From: JAJRAL01 sp050015815
GTDB taxonomy: Archaea; Thermoplasmatota; Thermoplasmata; Methanomassiliicoccales; UBA472
Direction: 5' to 3'
DNA length: 11,794 nucleotides
Assembly: GCA_050015815.1 (NCBI GenBank)
Contig: JBEKAR010000048.1
Span: 1 to 11,794, forward strand
Made by a program: the position numbers and the translations under genes. A model generated the notes under the pieces. That model was not told where the DNA came from. It ran no database searches and saw only the letters and a program-made list of their open reading frames with translations. Each line of letters begins with the position of its first letter. The first letter of the stretch is position 1. Shown in pieces: positions 4,987 to 11,643 of the stretch.

Positions 4987-6471
4987 TCACTTACCAGAAT
5001 CGACGAGCGGAACAGAGAACTTGAACTCCGTGCCAGTGTGGTAGAACGCGTAGTATCTGCTATCGTTCGGCAGGCCGCGCATCTTGACGCACCTCAACCA
5101 GCGGTGCACTTTGGCGTCATCGAACTCCTTCATCTGAAGCTCGACCACCCCGTCAGCCAGGTACGTCTCCCCATGCTCGCTTTCCAGCAGAGTGCCGATC
5201 GGCTTCTCGGTGATCACGAAGACCGTGATGTTCAGGTCCTTGAACCAGTCGAAGAGGTCCTTCATGCTCTCCCGGTCGAGCTCCGCCTGTGTCATGCCGC
5301 GGAACGAGTCGAGCGAATCGAGGACGAAGTAGTCAAACGGCATCTGATCATGCACGTTCTTGACGTAGCGCATCAGAATCTCGCGCCAATCGCCCGGCTC
5401 GTCCTCCATCCTCTTGCGCAGGTCGACCATGTCCACCACGATCATCGAGCCGTTCGTCGCGTCGAGCCCCAGGCCCATTCGGTCCATCTGCCGCACGATC
5501 GAGTCGCGCTTCTGCTCCAGCGAGAAATACATCGAGCGCCTCCCCGACCTCGAGGCCAGGGAGTGCAGGATCGAGTAGCAGAGGGTCGACTTCATCGTTC
5601 CGGCGGCGCCATTGACGATGATCACATATCCAACCGGCAGCCCACCCCCGAGAATCCGGTCAAGGCGCTCGTCGTTGGTAGTATGGACCTCCAACCTCGA
5701 ATTTGCGAGCCCAGCGCCAATCTGGGGCGACAGCTCCTCCTCAAGAGCGGAGATCATATCGGCCACCTCCTCTTCAGCGAGCACGCCATCGACCTCTTCC
5801 TTCGCAGGAGGCGTCCGCGGCTCCTCCTTCACCGCTTTCAGCCCGGAGGCAGAAGCGATCAACGCCTGCATCGTTCTGAGGCACTCCATGCGTTCGTCAA
5901 TCTCCCGGTCGAGCTGTGCCTTCTGCCGCTTGCGCGCCTCGTTCGCCTTCGTCGCATACTCATCGGAGAGCTCTTTCAGACGCTCGATATTACCTGAGAC
6001 ACCCGATTCTACCGAAGTGACGGCCGTCTCGAGCTTCGAAGCCATCTCCTCGATCTCGGTCTCCCGCTGCTTCAGGATGCGCTCCCTCTCTCGCATCTCC
6101 TGGTCCTCGTTCTCGAACCGCTTGATCGCGTCCTCGAGCGACTTCGTGTCCTTCTCCAGCTGCTCGACCGAGGCGACGACGGCTCTCTCCCTCGTGATCA
6201 GGTCCTTGTCCTTCTTGTCCAGAGAGGAGGATACCTTCTCTCTCGTGGCCGATTCCTTCTTCGGCCTTTCTGAGGGGAGGGCGATCTCCGTGACCGTGGT
6301 CCAGGAGACCTTCTCCACCACCGGGATCGCGACCGTCTCGGGAGCGGGGGGGGCGGAGGCGGACCTTGTCATCACCGGGGTGTCCGTGAGCGATTCACCG
6401 CAGCGCGAGCACTGAGTGTCGCTGGGCTTCACCCCGCTGCCGCATCTCGGACACTCGAAACGCTTGGCCAT
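4987..6471 (-). CDS. Zinc ribbon-coiled coil-RAD55/KaiC-like ATPase fusion
   Basis: A 494-residue three-part protein. Residues 7-24 are a zinc ribbon (CPRC ... CSRC, Cys 7, 10, 21, 24). A linker with Pro/Val-rich sequence leads to a long, highly charged heptad-like coiled coil (about 85-215). The C-terminal ~233 residues are a RAD55/KaiC-like ATPase: Walker A GAAGTMKST (288-296), FSLEQKR with E319, Walker B FDYFVLDSLD (D385), then ETYLADGVVEL and RWLRCVKMRG. The P-loop shares the Met-for-Gly change of its two neighbours. The ATG start lies 4 nt after the stop of the first ATPase, so they are one operon. The zinc ribbon and coiled coil suggest a scaffold that oligomerises or docks the flanking single-domain ATPases onto a partner; this is inference. 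Large antisense reading frames here are composition shadows. Confidence 0.86.
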   Translation of the reverse strand: MAKRFECPRCGSGVKPSDTQCSRCGESLTDTPVMTRSASAPPAPETVAIPVVEKVSWTTVTEIALPSERPKKESATREKVSSSLDKKDKDLITRERAVVASVEQLEKDTKSLEDAIKRFENEDQEMRERERILKQRETEIEEMASKLETAVTSVESGVSGNIERLKELSDEYATKANEARKRQKAQLDREIDERMECLRTMQALIASASGLKAVKEEPRTPPAKEEVDGVLAEEEVADMISALEEELSPQIGAGLANSRLEVHTTNDERLDRILGGGLPVGYVIIVNGAAGTMKSTLCYSILHSLASRSGRRSMYFSLEQKRDSIVRQMDRMGLGLDATNGSMIVVDMVDLRKRMEDEPGDWREILMRYVKNVHDQMPFDYFVLDSLDSFRGMTQAELDRESMKDLFDWFKDLNITVFVITEKPIGTLLESEHGETYLADGVVELQMKEFDDAKVHRWLRCVKMRGLPNDSRYYAFYHTGTEFKFSVPLVDSGK

Positions 6472-6475
6472 GCGC

Positions 6476-7192
6476 TCACTCGCTGATTACCTTGGTCACC
6501 TGGAACTTGCCTTGATCGAACAGTAGCGAGTAGTACGAAGGGTCGTGGTTCGTCTCCCTCATCTTGACCGTGCGGATGCGCCTCTGGGTCTCGACGTCGC
6601 GCACGACCTGCATCTTCAGGATGATGATGCCGTCGCTCAGGTAGCCCTCGTCGCTCGTGCCGTCGAGGAGCTTCTCCGGCGAGGTCTCGGATATCAGTAT
6701 CACGGTAGACCCGAGCTCCCTGAGCCATTCGAACAGGTAGAAGAGGTCGGTGCGGCTCTGCGATGTGGCGCCAGCCATCGTTTTCAGTACGTCGAGCGAG
6801 TCGATGACGACGTAGTCGAATCCAAGCGTCTGCCTCAGGTTGGCCAGGTAGCCGCGGAAGACCTGCATCCAAGAACCCCCGGCCGACAGTTCCTTCAGCT
6901 TCCGTCGGATCAGGCTGAGATCGAGGACATGGAGCCTCTCCTTCACCGAAGCGGTGTCCATGCCCATCTTGTCCATCTGCCGCAACAGACTATCCCTCGA
7001 CTGCTCTAGCGTGACGTAGACCGCGACCGCGTCCGAGTTCAGCACATTGTGGTAGAGCATATAGTAGCTCAGTGAGGACTTCATCGTTCCCGGAGTGCCG
7101 GCCAGCAGGACGATGTGGTTGAGTGGGATCCCTCCTTCAAGGATGCGGTCGTATCCCTCGACATAGGTCTTCATCCTCTGGTCGGAAGACAT
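6476..7192 (-). CDS. RAD55/KaiC-like ATPase (first of three paralogues)
   Basis: A 238-residue single-domain RecA-fold ATPase. GGIPLNH (20-26) leads to Walker A GTPGTMKSS (32-40). TLEQSR carries the candidate catalytic Glu, Walker B is YVVIDSLD (D131), and the C-terminus has EGYLSDGIIIL and RRIRTVKMRETNH as in RAD55-type proteins. It has a Met in the P-loop position before Lys, as do the two downstream paralogues, and is the closest relative of the one starting near 4913. The ATG at 7190-7192 is supported by GAGGT (7197-7201 on the complementary strand) 4 nt upstream, and it is probably the first gene of a four-gene operon ending with the toroid protein. Family roles include clock (KaiC), recombination (RadA relatives), gas-vesicle (GvpD) and archaellum (ArlH) regulation; none is specifically indicated. 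Confidence 0.87.
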   Translation of the reverse strand: MSSDQRMKTYVEGYDRILEGGIPLNHIVLLAGTPGTMKSSLSYYMLYHNVLNSDAVAVYVTLEQSRDSLLRQMDKMGMDTASVKERLHVLDLSLIRRKLKELSAGGSWMQVFRGYLANLRQTLGFDYVVIDSLDVLKTMAGATSQSRTDLFYLFEWLRELGSTVILISETSPEKLLDGTSDEGYLSDGIIILKMQVVRDVETQRRIRTVKMRETNHDPSYYSLLFDQGKFQVTKVISE

Positions 7193-7243
7193 GGTAACCT
7201 CGCAGACATGACTGGATGGATGACAGGATTTATCGGAGGCAGG

Positions 7244-7252
7244 ATACTAAAT
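7244..7252 (-). promoter_or_regulatory. TATA box candidate of the ATPase operon
   Basis: The minus strand reads ATTTAGTAT in the 89-nt gap between the radical SAM gene stop and the first ATPase. A start about 25 nt downstream would leave a leader of roughly 30 nt carrying the GAGGT ribosome site. Confidence 0.45.
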
Positions 7253-7281
7253 GCTACCGCTTCGTGGCCGCTTGGTGATAA

Positions 7282-7989
7282 TCAGGTCGTGACCCCGCCT
7301 CGGATGACGACCTTGCGCACGTATGGCTTGCACCTTTCAGCGATGGCGCGCACCTTTCCCTCGTCGGAGGGGTCGAGAGCGGAGAACCGCGCATCGAGCG
7401 TGTTCTTCGGCCGGAAGTGCTGCAGCACGTACTTCCTCGCCGTGCCGATGTATGCCGCGATGCGCTCATAGTCGGGGTCCTTGAGCAGCACTGGTACGAT
7501 CGTCGTGCGGAACTCGTACTCTATGTGCGAGGTCATTATGATCTGAATCGACCGCTTGACCTTCTCTAGGTCCAGCCTGACCCCCGCTACGTCCTCGTAC
7601 TTCTCGTCGAGCGGCGCCTTGATGTCCATCGCGACGGAATCGATCAGACCGTCGCGGATGAGGTCCTGCAACATGTCGGGATTCGAGCCGTTGGTGTCTA
7701 GCTTGACCTTCACTCCGAGGCGCTTGAGCTTCGCCAGTAGCTCCGGCAGGTCCTGGTGTATCGTCGGCTCCCCGCCCGTCACCACGACCCCGTCGAGGAA
7801 CTCCTTGTTGTCCGAAATGAACCCCTCGACTACATCCCAATGCACCTCATCGAGCTTCTCGGGCTCGAGCACTAGTTCCCGGTTGTGGCAGATCGGGCAG
7901 CGGAAGTTGCAGCCCGGGAGGTAGATCACCGCCGAGACGTTGCCGTCCCAGTCGAGAAGCGATGTCTTCGAGAAGCCAGCAATCCTCAC
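7282..7989 (-). CDS. nrdG: Anaerobic ribonucleotide reductase-activating protein-type radical SAM enzyme
   Basis: A 235-residue radical SAM protein. It opens with MRIAGFSKTSLLDWDG, then SAVIYLPGCNFRCPICHN with the cluster cysteines C27, C31 and C34 (CxxxCxxC). GGEP (72-75) is the SAM-binding motif, and KLDTNGS (96-102) and AMDIKAPL follow. This is the layout of the archaeal/bacterial NrdG-type activases that install the glycyl radical on class III ribonucleotide reductase using SAM and a reduced [4Fe-4S] cluster. The frame is open further upstream to a TTG at 8049, but the family starts at this point, and a TATA-like AATTAAG at 8014-8020 predicts a transcript starting at about 7990, so GTG 7989 is chosen as a leaderless start (GTG 7998 is the alternative). 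No nrdD is visible here, so another glycyl-radical partner is possible. Confidence 0.88.
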   Translation of the reverse strand: MRIAGFSKTSLLDWDGNVSAVIYLPGCNFRCPICHNRELVLEPEKLDEVHWDVVEGFISDNKEFLDGVVVTGGEPTIHQDLPELLAKLKRLGVKVKLDTNGSNPDMLQDLIRDGLIDSVAMDIKAPLDEKYEDVAGVRLDLEKVKRSIQIIMTSHIEYEFRTTIVPVLLKDPDYERIAAYIGTARKYVLQHFRPKNTLDARFSALDPSDEGKVRAIAERCKPYVRKVVIRGGVTT

Positions 7990-8012
7990 ACCAATCACCA
8001 ACGCCACCGATG

Positions 8013-8021
8013 ACTTAATTC
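8013..8021 (-). promoter_or_regulatory. TATA box of the radical SAM gene
   Basis: The minus strand reads GAATTAAGT, centred about 28 nt before the GTG at 7989. The spacing implies a leaderless mRNA and supports the short start. Confidence 0.55.
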
Positions 8022-8217
8022 TTCGTCCCGGATGGCCGAAGAGGTGCAAGGTCCTACTGAGGAGATGTTCTCATCGCTCGGCGGGGCGGCCTCCACATTC
8101 CTGAACCCCTGCTTCGCAGTCCTCGAATAACGTTCTGGATAGGCCACGAATGGAGAATGGAAAGCTTCTTCTGCCCTCACCGAGGTTGGTGAAGAGCCGC
8201 TCAGAAAGGTAGGGATA

Positions 8218-8640
8218 ATGGACGAGGACTGGACGCCGAGGATCGTGGCATTCTGCTGCAACTGGTGCGCCTATGCCGGGGCCGACCTAGCGGGCGTGAA
8301 CCGAAGGCAGTGCAAGCCCGATTTCCGCGTCGTCAGGGTGATGTGCTCCGGACGCGTTTCCCCAGGAATCATCCTCCATGCATTCGAGTCGGGATTCGAC
8401 GGGGTCATGGTGCTCGGCTGCCACCTCGGCGATTGCCATTATCGCATCGGGAACCTCAACGCGGAGAAGCAGGTCGACCAGGCGAAGGAGCTGATCGCGC
8501 TCGCGGGGATCGAGCCGGAGAGACTCCTCCTTCGCTGGATATCGGCCGCCGAAGGCGATCTGTTCGCGACCACGGTTGACGAGTTTACTGAGAAGATAGC
8601 GGAGCTCGGCCCTCTCGGAGGTGATCGCGGTGGGGAATGA
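8218..8640 (+). CDS. mvhD: MvhD-like [2Fe-2S] electron-transfer protein (hydrogenase delta subunit family)
   Basis: A 140-residue protein of the MvhD family, the small iron-sulfur subunit that links an electron donor (hydrogenase or formate dehydrogenase) to heterodisulfide reductase. The diagnostic cysteine pattern is complete: FCCNWCAYAGAD (C13, C14, C17), VMCSGR (C43) and LGCHLGDCHY (C68, C73). The length is usual for the free-standing family member. The ATG at 8218 has AAGGT 7 nt upstream. The gene overlaps the following HdrD-like gene by 11 nt, so both products probably form one complex. No MvhA/MvhG hydrogenase genes are in view, so the donor could be hydrogenase, FdhAB or an HdrA flavoprotein encoded elsewhere. 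Confidence 0.92.
   Translation: MDEDWTPRIVAFCCNWCAYAGADLAGVNRRQCKPDFRVVRVMCSGRVSPGIILHAFESGFDGVMVLGCHLGDCHYRIGNLNAEKQVDQAKELIALAGIEPERLLLRWISAAEGDLFATTVDEFTEKIAELGPLGGDRGGE
8617..8626 (+). promoter_or_regulatory. Perfect Shine-Dalgarno site of the HdrD-like gene
   Basis: GGAGGTGATC is a 10-nt complement to the usual 16S rRNA 3' end, located inside the mvhD-like coding sequence. GGAGG ends 8 nt before the GTG at 8630, which selects that start over the GTG at 8621 that is part of the site itself. Confidence 0.8.
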
Positions 8641-9748
8641 GACCTCCCACTTTGGAGAGGAGAAATGCATTGAGTGCGGCCGTTGCACCTACGCCTGCCC
8701 AGTCTCCAGGATGAGGGATTTCTCTCCGCGGAACGTCGTCGAAAGGACACTTCTCGAAGGCAGACCGCCGCCTGACGTCGGAATCTGGCAATGCATGAAC
8801 TGTGGAATGTGCACCCAAGTCTGCCAGAACGGAGTGACGTTCCACGAGTATGTTCGGACCCTCAGACCCCAGCTAGCGAAGACGATGCCACCGCAGAGGA
8901 ACCACGGGGCGATGCCGCATGCGATCATGCGCCTCAATTCGATACCAACCCTAGAACCGAAGAAGAACGGATGGCTTTCCTCGGAAACGAGGACGAGCGA
9001 AGACTCTGACACGCTCCTCTTCGTCGGCTGCACCCCTTACCTCGACGTCGTCTTCCGCTATCTGAACCTAGACTTGATCTCGATCCCGAGGGCCGCCGTC
9101 GAGCTCCTGAACGCCATCGGAGTGGAGCCGAAGGTGCTCGCTGACGAAAGGTGCTGCGGGCACGACGCGTACTGGTACGGCGAGAATGAGCTGTTCGCAA
9201 AGCTCGCGAGGATGAACGTGGAGATGCTGGATAGGGCGAACGTCTCAAGGGTCGTGACGTTCTGCCCGGAGTGCCTCACAACCTTGAAGCAGCTGTATCC
9301 GAAGGTGGTAGGCCCGCTAGGGTTCGAGGTCACCTCGCTCGCGGAAGTGTTGGCGGAAGAAATGGACTCAGGCCGCCTTTGCCTTGCGGGAGACGGCCGC
9401 CCCGTGACATATCACGATCCTTGCCGGCTCGGGCGCCATGCAGGAGTCTACGATGCGCCGAGGAGGCTCCTCTATGAGACGGGAAACTTGGTGGAGATGC
9501 AACGGACAAAGGAGCTGGGACCCTGCTGCGGTGTCTCCGCCTTCACCCAATGTGGCTCAGAGACAAGGCCATGGCAATACGAGAGGCTCAGGGAGGCCGC
9601 GGCAACTGGTGCAAAGAGCCTTGTCACGGCATGCCCGAAATGCCTCATCCACCTGACCTGCGCGATGACCGAGCAGGCACCTCTCCTTGCAATCGACCGG
9701 TTGAGGATCGAGGACATCTACGTCAGAACGGCAAACCGTCTCAGGTGA
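8630..9748 (+). CDS. hdrD: HdrD-like heterodisulfide reductase catalytic subunit (HdrC+HdrB fusion type)
   Basis: A 372-residue protein. Two [4Fe-4S] ferredoxin motifs lie near the N-terminus: CIECGRCTYACP (C13, C16, C19, C23) and CMNCGMCTQVC (C55, C58, C61, C65). Two complete CCG domains follow, with spacings CX40CCX35CxxC (GCTPY ... CCGH ... CPEC) and CX33CCX34CxxC (DPCRLGRH ... CCGV ... CPKC). In HdrB/HdrD such CCG domains bind the noncubane clusters that cleave CoM-S-S-CoB; the family also reduces other disulfides or oxidises hydroxyacids (GlcF-like). HdrD normally pairs with the membrane cytochrome HdrE, but here it is coupled to MvhD, implying a soluble complex. It is slightly shorter than methanogen HdrD and has no membrane segment. 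Its 3' end overlaps the convergent regulator gene by 8 nt. The real disulfide substrate is not certain. Confidence 0.88.
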   Translation: MGNETSHFGEEKCIECGRCTYACPVSRMRDFSPRNVVERTLLEGRPPPDVGIWQCMNCGMCTQVCQNGVTFHEYVRTLRPQLAKTMPPQRNHGAMPHAIMRLNSIPTLEPKKNGWLSSETRTSEDSDTLLFVGCTPYLDVVFRYLNLDLISIPRAAVELLNAIGVEPKVLADERCCGHDAYWYGENELFAKLARMNVEMLDRANVSRVVTFCPECLTTLKQLYPKVVGPLGFEVTSLAEVLAEEMDSGRLCLAGDGRPVTYHDPCRLGRHAGVYDAPRRLLYETGNLVEMQRTKELGPCCGVSAFTQCGSETRPWQYERLREAAATGAKSLVTACPKCLIHLTCAMTEQAPLLAIDRLRIEDIYVRTANRLR

Positions 9749-10046
9749 GGTCCCTGGATGAGAAGGCGGGGACCGCAAGGACCTCGCCGACGACCTGAAG
9801 TATCTTCAGGTAGGCATTCTTGCCCGATGGGGTGAGACGCACAAGATCGTGTCCGTCAGCCGCCTCGTAAGTGACGAACCTCTTGGCCGACATCCATTCC
9901 AGATACTTCGTCAACACGTCATAATTAACGTTGCTCGCCACCTGAAGCCTGGTCTTCATCATTGGGCCGTTCTCCCTCCACAACCGCTCTAGAAGGCGCG
10001 ACAGCACGTAGATGTCTGGCCTCTCCATCGGGGGTGTCTGGCTCAA
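9741..10046 (-). CDS. Archaeal winged-helix transcriptional regulator
   Basis: A 101-residue protein with the pattern of the archaeal winged-helix family that contains TRLQ..SN.NYDVL..YLEWM. A first helix is VLSRLLERLW, the helix-turn-helix TRLQVASNVNYDVLTKYLEWM spans about 32-52, and a wing runs RFVTYEAADGHDLVRLTPSGK, followed by a C-terminal helix. Such proteins bind promoter DNA and often work with membrane sensors. It starts 3 nt after the stop of the membrane-protein gene, so they share an operon. TTG at 10046 has GAGGGG from that gene's last codons upstream; the alternative is ATG at 10028 (MERPDIY). The stop overlaps the end of the HdrD-like gene on the other strand by 8 nt. Target genes unknown. 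Confidence 0.78.
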   Translation of the reverse strand: MSQTPPMERPDIYVLSRLLERLWRENGPMMKTRLQVASNVNYDVLTKYLEWMSAKRFVTYEAADGHDLVRLTPSGKNAYLKILQVVGEVLAVPAFSSRDLT

Positions 10047-10049
10047 ATC

Positions 10050-11261
10050 TCACATCCCCTCGATGACTTCTTCGAGCCGCCTTGTCAGATACTTCTGCCT
10101 TCTCTCCCATTCCTTCCTCAAGTTGTGGCTCTTGATGCGTTCCTGCCTGAGCAGGTGGCGATAAACGAGATAGGAAGCGAATGCCAGTGCCACACCGACT
10201 AGAACCCAGATCACGCTGATCCATTGAATAGAGAAGCTCATCAGAAGAGACATGACCCCGTTGGCGATGAGGTAAGCAGAAGGCAGTACGAGGAAAAAGG
10301 TCAACAGCCACATCGCGCCGCTGTTGTCAACATGCCCCTTGTCTCTCGTTTGTAGCCACTCTGGCAGTTCTGCCCCCACCTCGATCAACAGGCCTATCGT
10401 GCTCTCTCCATCGACTGATACTCCGCTCTCTTCCCGAGCCTGGACCGCCTCCAATCTCTCTACCCAGTGGTCCGCCTTCCTGATGCCGGGCAACATCCTC
10501 GATCTTGTCAGCAATATCGCGATGATGGTCAGGGCGGCCGAGACGACCAGCGCTGAGGTGAATTCAAACAATCCGATAGTACCTGAAAATGACCAGAAAA
10601 CAATTGAGAAGACCAGCGTCCCGATCAGACCTAGAACGACCATCCAGAAAATAACGAGGTCCTGGTATCGCGAGTGCTTCACATTTCTTACATCCCAAGC
10701 TATCCTGTTCGCGTCAGCGATGGTGAACATCAGCAGCTGTCCGATGTCGTCCTTCTTCTCCACTAGTTCAGGGAGCGGGGCGCTCCCAATCTTCTTCAGC
10801 AGACGAGCAAAGGAACGCCTCACATCGAATAGGACATAGAAAGACAGCACTATGGAGATGGCCGCCCCATACCCGGACAACAGCGGCAGAAGCATGAGAA
10901 CCAATGCGGTCCCGGTCCAATTGGCCTTGTACTTCGTTGATACCGCTCCTCTTTTTCCAGATGAACGGACCTCAATCGTGTACAGGGCATTGCCTGGTAT
11001 GAGTATTCCCTCGTTGGTCTCGACGATGCGCACCCCATGCAGTCTCAGCGCCCTGCCAATGTCGTACAGATGCTGGGCTGTTCCGTCACAGCTCTCGAAC
11101 GAGAACGACGACATGGCGACAATCAGGATGAGGATTGGACCGGACGCCATTAGGCCAAAAAGCAAACCGTAAGCTCCGAGCAGAACGACAAGCGAGGCGC
11201 ACAGAATGACGGAAACGCTCACCATGAGCATGACGCTGGTCCAGAGAGTGCGATCCTTCAC
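10050..11261 (-). CDS. Multi-pass membrane protein of unknown function
   Basis: A 403-residue protein I do not recognise. Hydrophobic segments, likely transmembrane, lie near residues 8-30, 31-50, 117-146, 201-225, 232-252, 317-340 and 344-367. Between them are soluble parts at 51-115 (containing TIEVRSSGKRG), 147-200 and 253-315. The C-terminal 35 residues are strongly charged and helical (RQERIKSHNLRKEWERRQKYLTRRLEEVIEGM), probably a cytoplasmic coiled coil. No catalytic motif is visible. The GTG start at 11261 sits close after GAGGGG; Met11 is an alternative. It is followed after 3 nt by a winged-helix regulator, so it may be the membrane partner of that regulator, which is inference from position only. 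Confidence 0.72.
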   Translation of the reverse strand: MKDRTLWTSVMLMVSVSVILCASLVVLLGAYGLLFGLMASGPILILIVAMSSFSFESCDGTAQHLYDIGRALRLHGVRIVETNEGILIPGNALYTIEVRSSGKRGAVSTKYKANWTGTALVLMLLPLLSGYGAAISIVLSFYVLFDVRRSFARLLKKIGSAPLPELVEKKDDIGQLLMFTIADANRIAWDVRNVKHSRYQDLVIFWMVVLGLIGTLVFSIVFWSFSGTIGLFEFTSALVVSAALTIIAILLTRSRMLPGIRKADHWVERLEAVQAREESGVSVDGESTIGLLIEVGAELPEWLQTRDKGHVDNSGAMWLLTFFLVLPSAYLIANGVMSLLMSFSIQWISVIWVLVGVALAFASYLVYRHLLRQERIKSHNLRKEWERRQKYLTRRLEEVIEGM

Positions 11262-11333
11262 GCCCCTCTATTAGGCAGGTGGAGTGTAATCCTTACTCCT
11301 CGAAGATGAGTCCCGAGAATCGGTCGGCCTGGT

Positions 11334-11543
11334 TCACTTCTTGCTCTTCTTCTTCGCCTCTTCCTCGAACTTGACCAGGTTCTGCTCCTGCATCTTGGCC
11401 TTGATATGCCCCCCCGGCCCTCCCCTCTCCTCCCTCGCCTTGTCGACGCATTTCTCGCTCTCGCAGACGAAGGCGGCGAAGGCGTACTGCTTGGCCTGCT
11501 TGCCGCAGAAATGGCACTTCTCCGACTCGACCCAATCGGCCAT
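11334..11543 (-). CDS. Small zinc-finger-like protein
   Basis: A 69-residue protein. Four cysteines (C10, C13, C27, C32; CxxC then CESEKC) could bind one zinc ion, and the second half is Lys/Glu-rich and helical, ending in AKKKSKK. I do not recognise a named family; a role in nucleic acid or protein binding is a guess. The ATG at 11543 has no ribosome site, but a TATA-like AAGGTAAAAT about 30 nt upstream predicts a nearly leaderless mRNA, which is good evidence that this short frame is a real gene. The overlapping reading frame in another phase is a shadow. Confidence 0.68.
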   Translation of the reverse strand: MADWVESEKCHFCGKQAKQYAFAAFVCESEKCVDKAREERGGPGGHIKAKMQEQNLVKFEEEAKKKSKK

Positions 11544-11567
11544 GGTGTCCAGCTAGGTCTGAGGAAG

Positions 11568-11578
11568 GATTTTACCTT
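11568..11578 (-). promoter_or_regulatory. TATA box of the small zinc-finger gene
   Basis: The minus strand reads AAGGTAAAAT centred about 30 nt before the ATG at 11543, implying a leader of only a few nucleotides. Confidence 0.5.
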
Positions 11579-11643
11579 ATGCAGGGAGGGCGCGAACGAG
11601 CCGTGGAAAGTGAGATAAGCGCAAGGGGTGATTGGTCGCGCCA

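Noticed and set aside
5038..6415. Two long plus-strand reading frames (about 319 and 267 codons)
   Set aside because: They are antisense to the zinc ribbon-coiled coil-ATPase gene, are rich in His/Arg or Ser, show no domain, and arise from the codon bias of the real gene.
6429..7009. Overlapping frames on both strands across the first ATPase gene
   Set aside because: Low-complexity Arg/His/Asp-rich translations without motifs; the ATPase frame has complete Walker and RAD55 motifs.
7990..8049. N-terminal extension of the radical SAM protein to the TTG at 8049
   Set aside because: The family begins near MRIAGF and a TATA box lies within the extension, so the extra residues are probably not translated.
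8176..8195. Short hairpin (TCACC/GGTGA) upstream of mvhD as a riboswitch or terminator
   Set aside because: The stem is only 5 bp, with no T-run and no recognisable riboswitch core.
7995..8261. Minus-strand 88-codon frame across the divergent nrdG/mvhD gap
   Set aside because: It starts inside mvhD and has no motif or promoter; the TATA box for the radical SAM gene lies inside it.
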